Assembly (NCBI GenBank): GCA_946480465.1
Contig: CAMLJY010000064.1
Location: forward strand, 1-34,156
DNA: 34,156 nt
Direction: 5' to 3'
From: an uncultured Burkholderiales bacterium
GTDB lineage: Bacteria; Pseudomonadota; Gammaproteobacteria; Burkholderiales; Burkholderiaceae
The position numbers and the translations under genes are program-made. Position 1 is the first letter of the stretch. The number at the start of each line of letters is the position of its first letter. Under the pieces are notes generated by a model. The model did no database searches. It worked only from the letters and a program-made list of their open reading frames with translations, and had not been told where the DNA came from. Shown in pieces: positions 23,829 through 32,022 of the stretch.

Positions 23829-24704
23829 ATGCCCAGCCTGCCCGACACGCTCTGCCACCTGAACGGTCGCACGCTGCCGCTGAACGAGGCGAAGGTCTCG
23901 GTGCTCGACCGCGGCTTCCTGTTCGGCGACGGCATCTATGAGGCCTTTCCCGCCTATGGCCGGCGCCTCTTCCGCTTCGACGACCACATGGCGCGGCTGG
24001 AGCGCAACCTGGCCAAGCTCCGCATCACCAATCCGCATCGGCGCGAGCGCTGGCTTGCGCTGGTGCGTGAACTGGTCGCCGCACACCCGGCCGAAGACCA
24101 GATGGTGTACCTGCAGGTCACCCGGGGAGTCGCGATGCGCGACCACGTCATGGTCGAAGGCCTGGAGCCCACGGTCTTCGTGATGACCAATGTGCTCAAG
24201 CCTATCGCCGCCGAGCAGCGTCACCAGGGCGTGGCCTGCACCACGGCGCGGGACTTCCGCTGGGAGCGCGCGGACATCAAGACCATTTCGCTGCTCGGGA
24301 ACGTCATGGCGCGGCAGATGTCCGCCGACCACGGCGCGGTCGAGACCATCCTGTTCCGCGACGGCTGGCTGACCGAGGCGTCCAGCAGCAATGTTTGGGT
24401 GGTGCACGAAGGTGCCGTGCTGGGGCCGCCGAAGAGCGAACACTTGCTGGAAGGCATTCGTGTGGGCCTGCTCGCGGAGTTGTGCGAAGAGTGCGGCATC
24501 GCCTACAACCTGCGCCCCATCGCCGAGGCGGATGTCTTCGCGGCTGACGAGCTGCTGCTCAGCTCCGCCAGCAAGGAGGTCCTGCCGGTGACCCGGCTCG
24601 ATGGCGAGCTCGTGGGCCATGGCGCCTTGCGCGGCAAGCCCGGTCCCGTCTATGCCCGGCTGTACGAGGCCTACCAGCGCGCCAAGCGTGAACAGTCGAT
24701 CTGA
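23829..24704 (+). CDS. dat: D-amino acid aminotransferase (class IV PLP enzyme)
   Basis: 291 residues. Fold type IV aminotransferase features are the N-terminal VSVLDRGFLFGDGIYEAF, the PLP lysine Lys151 in DIKTISLLGNV, and the EASSSNVWVV segment that binds cofactor phosphate. Lacking a branched-chain motif and having the DRGFLFGDGIYE form, it is most likely a D-amino acid transaminase making or recycling D-alanine/D-glutamate for cell wall synthesis. Branched-chain or aminodeoxychorismate lyase activity cannot be excluded. A GAAAGGA ribosome binding site ends 5 nt before ATG 23829. It lies between dacC and ybeD, consistent with a cell wall and lipoate cluster seen in related bacteria. Confidence 0.9.
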   Translation: MPSLPDTLCHLNGRTLPLNEAKVSVLDRGFLFGDGIYEAFPAYGRRLFRFDDHMARLERNLAKLRITNPHRRERWLALVRELVAAHPAEDQMVYLQVTRGVAMRDHVMVEGLEPTVFVMTNVLKPIAAEQRHQGVACTTARDFRWERADIKTISLLGNVMARQMSADHGAVETILFRDGWLTEASSSNVWVVHEGAVLGPPKSEHLLEGIRVGLLAELCEECGIAYNLRPIAEADVFAADELLLSSASKEVLPVTRLDGELVGHGALRGKPGPVYARLYEAYQRAKREQSI

Positions 24705-24716
24705 TTCCTTCCGAAC

Positions 24717-24992
24717 ATGCCTGAGATCCCGCCCGAGCAATCGCTCATCACCTACCCCAGCGCCTTTCCGATCAAGGTGATGGGCGAGCAGGTCGAGGGC
24801 TTCTTCGAGGCCGTCGTCGCGGTTGCCCAGCACTTCGACCCCGGCTTCGATCCGGGCACGGTCGAGCGCCGTCCCAGCAGCACTGGGCGCTACATGGGCC
24901 TGACGATCACCATCACCGCGACCAGCCGTGCCCAGCTGGACGAGCTGTACCGCACGCTGTCGACGCATCCGATGGTCAAGGTCGTGCTGTGA
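24717..24992 (+). CDS. ybeD: DUF493 family protein YbeD
   Basis: 91 residues, matching YbeD length and pattern: ITYPSAFPIKVMG at the start, the middle block RPSSTGRYMGLTITITATSRAQLDELYRTLSTHPMVKVVL at the end. The fold is ferredoxin-like (ACT-related) and has been suggested to have an allosteric role, possibly in lipoate attachment, but the function is unproven. It follows dat by 12 nt and precedes lipB by 78 nt, the same order as in enteric bacteria (dacA-ybeD-lipB-lipA). Confidence 0.92.
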   Translation: MPEIPPEQSLITYPSAFPIKVMGEQVEGFFEAVVAVAQHFDPGFDPGTVERRPSSTGRYMGLTITITATSRAQLDELYRTLSTHPMVKVVL

Positions 24993-25058
24993 CGGCGATG
25001 CGCCTGTCCCGTCGCGGACCCCGAAGTCCGGCGCATGCATGGGTGCGTGGCGCGCGGC

Positions 25059-25064
25059 TACATT
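25059..25064 (+). promoter_or_regulatory. -10-like hexamer before lipB
   Basis: TACATT ends 6 nt before ATG 25071, with the same CGGCTACATTGC context as at 11404. It would give a leaderless lipB-lipA transcript. Confidence 0.45.
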
Positions 25065-25070
25065 GCCGGA

Positions 25071-25757
25071 ATGACAGCATGCTCGCCGCCGTTCGTCCGT
25101 TTGCTCGGGCGCCAGCCCTACCGGGAGACCGAGCAGGCGATGCGGGACTTCACTGCCCGGCGCGGGCCTGACACGCCCGACGAAATCTGGCTCGTCGAGC
25201 ACGACCCGGTCTACACGCAGGGTCAGGCAGGCCTTCCCGAACACGTGCTCGACCCTCGCGGCATCCCCGTCGTCGAGACTCAGCGCGGTGGTCAGGTCAC
25301 CTACCACGGGCCGGGCCAGGTCGTGGCCTACCCGCTGGTCGACCTGCGGCGACTGGGCATTTTCGTCAAGGAGTACGTCTACAGGCTCGAACACTGCGTG
25401 CTGAAGGTGCTGGAGCAGCACGGCATCACTGGCCATCGTGTGCCCGGCGCGCCGGGCATTTACGTCCGGCTGGACGATCCCGCCGGCCATGCCGCGTTGA
25501 CGGGACCGTTGCCGCCGGGCGAGCCGTTTCGAGGATTGGGCAAGATCGCCGCGCTCGGGATCAAGGTCAGCCGCCACTGCAGCTACCACGGCGTGGCGCT
25601 TAACGTGGCCATGGACCTGGCCCCCTTTGGCGGCATCAATCCGTGCGGATACGCCGGTCTTCAGACGATCGACTTGGATACACTTCGGGTTACTACCGAC
25701 TGGGACACGGTCGCGCAGCAACTGGGCAGTCGCCTGGCCGCGCATCTGAGCCGCTGA
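25071..25757 (+). CDS. lipB: Lipoyl(octanoyl) transferase LipB
   Basis: 228 residues. LipB moves octanoate from acyl carrier protein to the lipoyl domains of 2-oxoacid dehydrogenases and the glycine cleavage H protein. The substrate channel motif [12 protein letters not shown], catalytic Lys158 ([10 protein letters not shown]) and Cys192 (INPCGYAGL) are present, with the 34-residue spacing known in E. coli LipB. ATG 25071 lies directly after a -10-like hexamer; an upstream in-frame ATG at 25035 would add 12 residues but would place the -10 within the coding region. lipA follows after 29 nt. Confidence 0.95.
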   Translation: MTACSPPFVRLLGRQPYRETEQAMRDFTARRGPDTPDEIWLVEHDPVYTQGQAGLPEHVLDPRGIPVVETQRGGQVTYHGPGQVVAYPLVDLRRLGIFVKEYVYRLEHCVLKVLEQHGITGHRVPGAPGIYVRLDDPAGHAALTGPLPPGEPFRGLGKIAALGIKVSRHCSYHGVALNVAMDLAPFGGINPCGYAGLQTIDLDTLRVTTDWDTVAQQLGSRLAAHLSR

Positions 25758-25786
25758 CCCCCTCGACCCTCCCACGAGCGAGCAGC

Positions 25787-26764
25787 ATGGCCCAACAGAA
25801 TCCCCCCGCCGGCGGCGTCCCTTACGACGCGAGCGCGAAGCAGAAAGCCCAGGCCAAGACGGCCCGCATACCCATCAAGATCGTTCCTGCCGAGACGCTC
25901 AAGAAGCCGGACTGGATCCGCGTCAAGGCCGGCTCGCCGACCACCCGCTTCTACGAGATCAAGCAGATCCTGCGCGAGCACAAGCTGCACACCGTCTGTG
26001 AGGAAGCCTCCTGCCCGAACATCGGCGAGTGCTTCGGCCATGGCACGGCGACCTTCATGATCATGGGTGACAAGTGCACGCGCCGCTGCCCGTTCTGCGA
26101 CGTCGGCCACGGGCGTCCGGACCCGCTGGATGCCGACGAGCCGCTGAACCTCGCCCGCACCATCGCCGCCCTGAAGCTGAAGTACGTGGTGATCACCAGC
26201 GTCGACCGCGATGACCTGCGCGATGGAGGCGCAGCGCACTTCGTCGAGTGCATCCGTCGCGTGCGTGAGCTGTCGCCCGCCACCCGCATCGAAATCCTGA
26301 CGCCCGACTTCCGCGGTCGCGACGACCGCGCGCTCGAGATCCTGAAGGCCGCTCCGCCGGACGTGATGAACCACAACCTGGAAACCGCGCCGCGCCTGTA
26401 CAAGGAAGCGCGACCGGGCAGTGACTACCAGTTCTCCCTGAACCTGCTGAAGAAGTTCAAGGCCTTGCACCCCGAGGTGCCGACCAAGAGCGGCTTGATG
26501 GTCGGACTGGGCGAGACGGACGAGGAAATCCTCGATGTCATGCGCGACATGCGTGGACACGACATAGACATGCTCACGATTGGCCAGTATCTGGCACCTT
26601 CCGGCCACCACCTTCCGGTGCGCCGCTATGTCCACCCGGACACATTCAAGATGTTCGAAGACGAGGCGAAGAAGATGGGTTTCACGCACGCCGCGGTGGG
26701 CGCGATGGTGCGTTCCAGCTACCACGCCGACCAGCAGGCGGCGGGCGCCGGCGTGGCAGTCTGA
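25787..26764 (+). CDS. lipA: Lipoyl synthase LipA
   Basis: 325 residues. LipA is a radical SAM enzyme that inserts two sulfur atoms into octanoyl groups attached by LipB. The auxiliary 4Fe-4S cluster ligands Cys71, Cys76 and Cys82 ([12 protein letters not shown]) and the radical SAM cluster ligands Cys97, Cys101 and Cys104 (CTRRCPFC) are all present, together with the C-terminal RSSYHA serine (Ser310). The first 40 residues are a lysine-rich, alanine-rich extension before the conserved PDWIRVK. The start is ATG 25787 with a weak GAGCGAG upstream. It ends convergently 28 nt from the thioredoxin-like gene. Confidence 0.97.
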   Translation: MAQQNPPAGGVPYDASAKQKAQAKTARIPIKIVPAETLKKPDWIRVKAGSPTTRFYEIKQILREHKLHTVCEEASCPNIGECFGHGTATFMIMGDKCTRRCPFCDVGHGRPDPLDADEPLNLARTIAALKLKYVVITSVDRDDLRDGGAAHFVECIRRVRELSPATRIEILTPDFRGRDDRALEILKAAPPDVMNHNLETAPRLYKEARPGSDYQFSLNLLKKFKALHPEVPTKSGLMVGLGETDEEILDVMRDMRGHDIDMLTIGQYLAPSGHHLPVRRYVHPDTFKMFEDEAKKMGFTHAAVGAMVRSSYHADQQAAGAGVAV

Positions 26765-26792
26765 TTCCCTGGGGCGGCGGGAGTCGCCGGGG

Positions 26793-27296
26793 TCAGGCTT
26801 CGGCCAGAAGCTGCTCCACCAGCTGGTGCAGTGCGGCGAAGTCCGGAGCGCCCACGTAGCGCTTCACCACCTCGCCGCGCTTGTTGATCAGAACCGATGT
26901 CGGCGTGATGCGCACGTCGCCAAAACGCTTCGCAATCTCGCCGGTGTTGTCGATCGCGACCCCGAAAGGCAGCCGGCGGCTCTGTGCGAAGTTCGAGACA
27001 TGGGCTGGTGCGTCGTACGACATCGCTACCGCGAGCGTCTCGTAGCCGCGTGCCTTGAACTTTTCGTGCGTGGCGACGATCTGCGGCATTTCGGCGACGC
27101 AGGTCGCGCAACTGGTGGCCCAGAAGTTCACCAGCAGCACCTTGCCATTCAGCGTGGCCGTGTTGTGGCGGCTGCCGTCCAGCAAGGTGTAGTCGACCAA
27201 GGGGGCCCTTTCCCTGCCCAGGGCGAACCAGCCGACAGCGGCGAGTCCGCCGATGCCGGCGATGCTGGCAGCGAGTTGGCGGCGGGACAAAGGCAT
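26793..27296 (-). CDS. TlpA/ResA-like membrane-anchored thioredoxin
   Basis: 167 residues. An N-terminal membrane anchor or signal (ASIAGIGGLAAVGWFAL, with an RR pair just upstream: MPLSRRQLA) places the domain in the periplasm. The thioredoxin-fold part has the active-site motif C63-A-T-C66 in NFWATSCATCVAEMP and the cis-Pro region RITPTSVLINKRGEVV. Such proteins reduce disulfides, for example during cytochrome c or oxidase assembly; the target is not known. The arginine pair resembles a twin-arginine signal but has no full consensus. The gene lies 79 nt downstream of the kinase-like gene on the same strand. Confidence 0.88.
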   Translation of the reverse strand: MPLSRRQLAASIAGIGGLAAVGWFALGRERAPLVDYTLLDGSRHNTATLNGKVLLVNFWATSCATCVAEMPQIVATHEKFKARGYETLAVAMSYDAPAHVSNFAQSRRLPFGVAIDNTGEIAKRFGDVRITPTSVLINKRGEVVKRYVGAPDFAALHQLVEQLLAEA

Positions 27297-27375
27297 GATC
27301 GGCGGCGTGAGTGGGGGCAGGCGGGCAGTTTACGGTGCCCCCCCGCCCCATGAGCCGCCGTGGCCTTGCGGCTGA

Positions 27376-28410
27376 TCAACGCCGCCGTGTCATCTCGATC
27401 ACCAGGGCAGCCGGCAGGGCCTGGCCCAGTTCGTCGATGACCACCCGCCGCACGGGGCGCTCGCCAGATGCGGCAGGCTCGTAGCCATCGCGATCGGGCG
27501 TGATCTCGATGAAGGGCGGGCCGCCGGCCAATTGGCCGAGCCGGCTGCGCAGGCGGTTCATCGAGACGCCCGAGAGGGTGGACGCGTAGACGACCGCCTG
27601 CGGCAGGCCTTCGTCGCAGTAGTCGCGGGCGGCATCCACCGAGGTTACGTAGTCCACCAACAGGTCCAGCCCTTGCACCGCGCGCCGCACCTGGTGTCGG
27701 ATGTCGCGGTCGTTCGACACCACGAGCAACTGGCAGCCCGCCAGCAGGCGCATGTCGGCAGCGGAGGCCTGCCCCGATTCAGCTGGCGCGACGAGCCGGT
27801 CGAACACCACGTTCAAGGCCGTGCTTGCCGCGCCGTTCTCGACGTCCAGCTTGGCCCCGAGGGGCACGGCAGCGAACTGCATGAGGTGCCAGCTGAGCGG
27901 CTCAGCCCAGTCGCTCTTCTCGGCTAGTCGTGTGTACCGACACGTCAGAACGGCTTGCTGCGATCCCGAGCTGGCGCCCATCCTCAGTTCGATGGGGGAG
28001 GCCGCGCACTCCACGCACCAATCGATGACCGACCGCAGCAGCGCCCCAACCAGCCCCGAATCCGCAACGATCGTCGCTGGTTCCAGCTGTTCCCGCAGCG
28101 CCGCGGTACTGTCTCGGCGCTGCTCATCGATCAGTTCGCGCAGCATCGCCTGCAGGTCGACCGGCTCCAGCACCTGCCTCACGGCACCGGAGGCCAGGCG
28201 CGCGATCTGCTGACCCAGGATTCCGATGTGCCTGGCCCGGGCCACTTCCTCGTACAGGGCATGCAATTGCTCCGGATCGCCGGTGGAGCCTGCCTGCAGG
28301 GCCCGGATGCGCTCGAGCGCGCGGGTCAAGGGTGCGGCCACTTCGGCGGCCAGTTGGCCGATCACATCTTGCAGGCTTGCAGGGGCTGTCTGCAGATCCT
28401 TGATTGCCAT
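27376..28410 (-). CDS. Degenerate histidine kinase/receiver-like protein (putative pseudokinase)
   Basis: 344 residues, no signal peptide or membrane helix. I recognise no named family. Residues 14-40 (LQDVIGQLAAEVAAPLTRALERI) have the shape of a HisKA helix, with the motif proline kept but the phospho-accepting His replaced (AEVAAPL instead of HE-[IV]-x-x-P-L). Residues 112-205 resemble a HATPase domain: IVADSGLVGALLRSVIDWCVEC takes the place of the N box, and WHLMQFAAVPLGAKLDVENGA the C-terminal part; the glycine ATP-lid motifs are absent. Residues 225-344 resemble a receiver (LLVVSNDRDIRHQVRRA), but the phospho-acceptor position is QAVVYAS, with no Asp. It may be a signalling scaffold or regulator. 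ATG 28410 has GGAG 8 nt upstream. Confidence 0.55.
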   Translation of the reverse strand: MAIKDLQTAPASLQDVIGQLAAEVAAPLTRALERIRALQAGSTGDPEQLHALYEEVARARHIGILGQQIARLASGAVRQVLEPVDLQAMLRELIDEQRRDSTAALREQLEPATIVADSGLVGALLRSVIDWCVECAASPIELRMGASSGSQQAVLTCRYTRLAEKSDWAEPLSWHLMQFAAVPLGAKLDVENGAASTALNVVFDRLVAPAESGQASAADMRLLAGCQLLVVSNDRDIRHQVRRAVQGLDLLVDYVTSVDAARDYCDEGLPQAVVYASTLSGVSMNRLRSRLGQLAGGPPFIEITPDRDGYEPAASGERPVRRVVIDELGQALPAALVIEMTRRR

Positions 28411-28513
28411 GCAGCGCTCCAATCACCACACAATGCCGCCGGGACGGAGGAGCATGCTCGGATCGGGCCGGCTGGGTGTCCACCCCATGCGTCCGGGGGA
28501 TGCTTGGTGATCT

Positions 28514-28527
28514 GTGACTTTCGTCAC
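28514..28527. promoter_or_regulatory. Small inverted repeat in a divergent promoter region
   Basis: GTGAC (28514-28518), TTTC, GTCAC (28523-28527) forms a perfect 5-bp inverted repeat between the divergent kinase-like and lipoprotein genes, 26 nt before ATG 28554. It could be a regulator half-site pair. No convincing promoter was fixed in the 143-bp gap. Confidence 0.3.
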
Positions 28528-28553
28528 GGTGCCGCCGTCGATCAGGGCTCGAC

Positions 28554-29099
28554 ATGATGATGAAGCGTTGGTTGGGGCGCGTTGCGTGCGCAGGGGTGTT
28601 CACGGGCGCGGCAGGATGTTCGCCTGCACTGGATTGGCGCGAAATGCGGCCCGAGGGAACGCGGCTCGCAGTAGCCATGCCTTGCCGCCCGACGAGCCAC
28701 GAGCGGGAGCTGCGGTTGGCCGGACAGCGGGTGACGATGCGCCTGCTTGCCTGTCAATCGCACGGTGCCACTTTCGGGCTGGGTCACCTGCGTCTGCCCG
28801 ATGCCACGCAGTCAGGTGCCGTGCTCACCGCGCTGGGAGAGGCCGCGCGCGCCAATGTACAAGGGACTGCTGATGATGGAGAGCCGGCCCAGGTGCCCGG
28901 CATGACACCGCTGCCGCAGGCGCGGCAGTGGCGCTGGTCAGGCGTGCGTCCGGATGGGCAGGCTGTGACGGCTTGGGTCACCGTGTTCGCTTATGGCCCC
29001 AACGTCTACCAGGCCACGGTGGTCGGTGCTGCGGTCGATGAGGCCCTGGTGCGACATTTCCGCGCGGCCTTGGCGGTCCGGCCGGAGGCGTCGTCATGA
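28554..29099 (+). CDS. Putative lipoprotein of unknown function
   Basis: 181 residues. The N-terminus MMMKRWLGRVACAGVFTGAAGCSP has a basic start, a short hydrophobic stretch and a lipobox-like AAGC, so Cys22 is probably lipidated and the protein anchored in the membrane. The rest has alternating strands (RLAVAMPCRPTSHER, AYGPNVYQATVVGAAVDEALVRHFRAAL) and resembles small periplasmic hypothetical proteins; no domain is recognised. Three ATG codons in a row make the exact start uncertain by one or two residues. The stop overlaps the MFS start as ATGA. Confidence 0.7.
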   Translation: MMMKRWLGRVACAGVFTGAAGCSPALDWREMRPEGTRLAVAMPCRPTSHERELRLAGQRVTMRLLACQSHGATFGLGHLRLPDATQSGAVLTALGEAARANVQGTADDGEPAQVPGMTPLPQARQWRWSGVRPDGQAVTAWVTVFAYGPNVYQATVVGAAVDEALVRHFRAALAVRPEASS

Positions 29100-30346
29100 C
29101 CGACGCGGCAGGCCTGGGCTTGATGGTCCGCATGTTCCTGACCTTCGCGTTCGCGTACTTCTTTTCCGCGCTGCTTCGGGCCATCACGGCGACGCTGGCG
29201 CCGTCCTTCAGCGCCGAACTCGGCCTCGGTTCCGCGCAGCTGGGCTTGCTGGCCGGCGCATACTTCCTTGGCTTCTCGGCGATGCAGCTGCCTCTCGGCA
29301 GCGCGCTCGACCGGTTCGGCCCGAAGCGGGTTCTGGCTGTGCTGCTGGCCGTGGCAGTGGCCGGTTGCGTCTCATTCGGCTTGGCGCGCGAGGTTCCCCA
29401 GCTGCTGCTGTCGCGCTTTCTGATCGGCGTTGGCGTGTCTGCCTGTCTGATGGCACCGCTCACGAGCTATCGGCACCGCTTTCCACCCTCTCTGCAAATG
29501 CGGAGCAACTCCTGGATGCTGATGACTGGCTCGCTGGGCATGCTCGCCTCCACGCTGCCGGTGCAATGGCTGCTGCCGGCGACGGGCTGGCGCGGACTGT
29601 TCATCGCGGTCGCTGCGCTGTTGTTGCTGGCGCTGGTGCTGATCGCCGTGGCGATTCCACCCGACGGGCCGTCACGCGTGGTCGAGCCGGGTGCCCGCGC
29701 TGCTGCCTCAGGCTACGCCGTCGTATTCCGCCATCCGGCTTTCATCCGCATGGCGCCCGTCGGCTTCTTCGTCTACGGGGGCATGGTCGCCATGCAGTCG
29801 CTCTGGATCGGCCCTTGGCTGACCCTGGTGGGAGGACTGTCTGCCGGCCAAGCTGCGGAGGGCCTGTTCCTTGTCAACCTCTGCATGTTGCTGGCCTTCC
29901 TCTCCTGGGGCCTGGTCTTGCCGCGGCTGCTGCGCAACGGCCGCACTGCCGAGGACGTCATCGCGTGGTCGTGGCCTGCAGGCGTCGCCGCTTTGGCCTG
30001 GATCCTGTGGGCCGGGCACGGGGCTGGCGCAGGGAGCTGGGCCGTCTGGTGCGTGTTGACCAGCGTGGTGTCCCTGAGCCAGCCGGCCGTCGCGCAGGCC
30101 TTCCCGTCGGCTGTTGCCGGCCGCGCACTGTCGGCTTTCAATTTGGTGATCTTCGCGGGCGTCTTCGCCTTGCAGTGGGGCATCGGATTGCTGCTGGATG
30201 CGCTGCAGGCAGCCGGCTTGACGACGCTCCAGGCCTTCCGCGTCAGCTTCGGTCTGTTCCTGCTGGCGTGCATGTTGTCGTTCGCATGGGCGCAGTGGCG
30301 TGGTCCCGCGCCTGGCCCGGTCACCAGGCTGCCGGCTGGCCGCTGA
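29096..30346 (+). CDS. MFS family transporter
   Basis: 416 residues with about 12 hydrophobic helices (first: FLTFAFAYFFSALLRAITATLAPSF). The A-motif between helices 2 and 3 is GSALDRFGPKRVL, in which D-R-x-G-x-[KR]-[RK] is clear, as expected in major facilitator proteins. The segment LGSAQLGLLAGAYFLGFSAMQLPLG precedes it. It exports or imports a small solute; no substrate can be inferred. It overlaps the lipoprotein gene by 4 bp, and 21 nt separate it from the EIIA gene, so it may be co-transcribed with the PTS genes. Confidence 0.88.
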   Translation: MTDAAGLGLMVRMFLTFAFAYFFSALLRAITATLAPSFSAELGLGSAQLGLLAGAYFLGFSAMQLPLGSALDRFGPKRVLAVLLAVAVAGCVSFGLAREVPQLLLSRFLIGVGVSACLMAPLTSYRHRFPPSLQMRSNSWMLMTGSLGMLASTLPVQWLLPATGWRGLFIAVAALLLLALVLIAVAIPPDGPSRVVEPGARAAASGYAVVFRHPAFIRMAPVGFFVYGGMVAMQSLWIGPWLTLVGGLSAGQAAEGLFLVNLCMLLAFLSWGLVLPRLLRNGRTAEDVIAWSWPAGVAALAWILWAGHGAGAGSWAVWCVLTSVVSLSQPAVAQAFPSAVAGRALSAFNLVIFAGVFALQWGIGLLLDALQAAGLTTLQAFRVSFGLFLLACMLSFAWAQWRGPAPGPVTRLPAGR

Positions 30347-30350
30347 TATT
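30345..30350 (+). promoter_or_regulatory. -10-like hexamer before the EIIA gene
   Basis: GATATT lies at the end of the MFS gene, 17 nt before the EIIA ATG (30368), and may give a separate EIIA-HPr transcript. Confidence 0.3.
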
Positions 30351-30367
30351 CTTCGCCCCTTACCAAC

Positions 30368-30817
30368 ATGGCTCGCCTGCTCGTCATCGCCCATGCTCCG
30401 CTGGCCAGCGCATTGCGCGAGGTCGCGGCGCACATCTTTCCGGAGCAGGCCGCAGCCATGGCGATCTGTGACGTCCGGTCAGACCAGTCCGCCGAGGACG
30501 TCGAACGCCATGCGCTTGAGCAACTCGAGCAGAGCCCGGAGGCCGAGTGGCTCATCCTGACGGACGTGTTCGGCGCGACACCGTGCAACATCGCCCGCCG
30601 GCTTGGCGATCGGCCGGGGACGCGGGTGCTGGCGGGCGTCAACGTCCCGATGCTTTGGCGCGCGCTCGGTCATGCGACCGAGCCGCTCGAACGGCTTACC
30701 GCGGTGGCGATAGCCGGTGCTTCGCAGGGCGTGATGCAGTTGGCCAGTGCCCGTCCCCAGAACCAGGCGCTGAAGCCTGCCGCTCATGATCCGAACGACG
30801 ATCACCATCAGCAATAG
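30368..30817 (+). CDS. PTS EIIA component of the mannose/fructose (ManX) type
   Basis: 149 residues. The phospho-accepting histidine is His9 in LLVIAHAPLASALR, and LILTDVFGATPCNIARRL plus VLAGVNVPMLWRAL complete the EIIA-Man fold. It accepts phosphate from HPr. No EIIB, EIIC or EIID gene is adjacent, so it probably acts in a regulatory phosphorelay rather than sugar uptake, as proposed for several betaproteobacteria. The C-terminal polar tail DPNDDHHQQ is encoded over the ptsH start; the two genes overlap by 32 nt. Confidence 0.92.
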   Translation: MARLLVIAHAPLASALREVAAHIFPEQAAAMAICDVRSDQSAEDVERHALEQLEQSPEAEWLILTDVFGATPCNIARRLGDRPGTRVLAGVNVPMLWRALGHATEPLERLTAVAIAGASQGVMQLASARPQNQALKPAAHDPNDDHHQQ

Positions 30818-31055
30818 GCTGGGCCTGCATGCCCGGGCGTCCGCGAAGCTCACCAAGCTGGCGGGCGGCTTTCAATGCGACGTTCACATGTCGCGCAACG
30901 GCCGACGCATCAATGCCAAGAGCATCATGGGCGTGATGATGCTGGCTGCGGGGCAGGGCACCGAGATCGAGATCGAGACCGATGGCGCCGACGAGGAAGC
31001 GGCAATGGCGGCGCTGCGCGCGCTGATCGATGACAAGTTCGGTGAAGGCCAGTAG
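30786..31055 (+). CDS. ptsH: Phosphocarrier protein HPr
   Basis: 89 residues. The active histidine is His15 in GLHARAS, and the regulatory serine is Ser46 in NAKSIMGVMMLAAGQG, both at their standard positions. Enzyme I phosphorylates His15 and the phosphate moves to EIIA; Ser46 is the target of HPr kinase in bacteria that have it. The start overlaps the EIIA coding region by 32 nt, which suggests translational coupling. It is separated from ptsI by the opposed olsB gene. Confidence 0.97.
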   Translation: MIRTTITISNRLGLHARASAKLTKLAGGFQCDVHMSRNGRRINAKSIMGVMMLAAGQGTEIEIETDGADEEAAMAALRALIDDKFGEGQ

Positions 31056-31078
31056 CGGCCGAACGCTGGGCGGGCTCT

Positions 31079-31879
31079 TCAGCCGCCCAGGAAGTGCCGG
31101 CGGTAGCGGGTCGGAAGGTCGGCCAAGCGCATCATCAGCGGCAGGTCGGCCGTGTTGAAGGCCGGATCCCATGCCGGCGCACCGAGCACTTTCGCCCCGC
31201 AGCGCAGATAGCCTTTGATCAGCGGTGGTGGCTCCACCGCCAGGCGGCAGTCGAGTTGCTCCACGGGCAGGGGTAGGTGTGCCTGGACGCAGTGCTCGGG
31301 CGATGCCAAATGGGTCTGTCGCAGCCTGTGCCAGAGGCTCGCGGCTACATGCCCGCCATCACGCATCCCGATGCTCGCGCAGCCGATCAGGGTGTCCAGG
31401 CCGTTGCGCTGCATCAGGTCCGCCACAGCGCCCCACAGCAGCATGATCACGCTGCCCTGGCGCCAGTCGGGATGTACGCAGGAGCGCCCGAGTTCAACCA
31501 TGCGGGATCGCAATGCGCGCAAGGGGTTGAGGTCGAACTCCGTATCGCTGTACAGGCCGCCAGCGCGCGTGGCTGCCCAGGGCGTCAGGATGCGGTAGGT
31601 GCCGATGACGGTGGCTGGTGTGCGATGGTCCTCCCGCGTCCGCACGATCAGGTGCTCGCAATAGCGATCGAAGAGATCGGCGTCATGACCCGGCGGCGTT
31701 CCGGCCGGCGCATCCGGTCGCGCGCCCATCTCGTCCACGAACACCCGGTAGCGCAGCCGCTGTGCCGCTCTGACTTCATCGAGGTGGCGTGCCCAAAGGA
31801 CGTCGAGCACCGGCTCGTTCCGGTGCAGTGCCGGCAGCTCGAAGCTGCTGACGGGCTGGGTGGGATTCGGCAGTTCCAT
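31079..31879 (-). CDS. olsB: Ornithine-acyl[ACP] N-acyltransferase-like GNAT protein
   Basis: 266 residues of the hemolysin-like acetyltransferase family (Acetyltransf_5). Visible blocks are RAAQRLRYRVFVDEMGA, VIGTYRILTPWAA, MVELGRSCVHPDWR, LIGCASIGMRDGGHVAA and PLIKGYLRCGAKVLGAPAWDPAFNTADLPLMMRLADLP, the arrangement of OlsB, which makes lyso-ornithine lipid from ornithine and 3-hydroxyacyl-ACP. OlsA, which adds the second acyl chain, is not adjacent. An exosortase-system acyltransferase is an alternative of the same superfamily, but the match to the OlsB ends is better. GGAGG ends about 7 nt before ATG 31879 and fixes the start. The gene is convergent with ptsH and divergent from ptsI. Confidence 0.78.
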   Translation of the reverse strand: MELPNPTQPVSSFELPALHRNEPVLDVLWARHLDEVRAAQRLRYRVFVDEMGARPDAPAGTPPGHDADLFDRYCEHLIVRTREDHRTPATVIGTYRILTPWAATRAGGLYSDTEFDLNPLRALRSRMVELGRSCVHPDWRQGSVIMLLWGAVADLMQRNGLDTLIGCASIGMRDGGHVAASLWHRLRQTHLASPEHCVQAHLPLPVEQLDCRLAVEPPPLIKGYLRCGAKVLGAPAWDPAFNTADLPLMMRLADLPTRYRRHFLGG

Positions 31880-32009
31880 GTCTTCGCCTCCGCTCGATGC
31901 GCGCATGCTGGGCGGATGCGGTGACGGGGCCATGAACCGGCAATGACACCCAAGTGACGTGCGCCGGGCCGGGCCTGCCCGCCGCTGGAAAGGGCGAGCA
32001 GTGCGCTGC

Positions 32010-32015
32010 TAAAGT
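32010..32015 (+). promoter_or_regulatory. -10-like hexamer before ptsI
   Basis: TAAAGT ends 7 nt before ATG 32023, predicting a leaderless ptsI transcript that starts independently of the EIIA-HPr genes. Confidence 0.45.
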
Positions 32016-32022
32016 CGCCTGA

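Noticed and set aside
23736..25775. Long open frame on - (679 codons) opposite dat, ybeD and lipB
   Set aside because: It spans three real genes and their spacers on the other strand and has the composition of a shadow frame.
26765..26792. Terminator between lipA and the thioredoxin-like gene
   Set aside because: Only a 5-bp stem (CGGCG/CGCCG) with no T tract; too weak to list.
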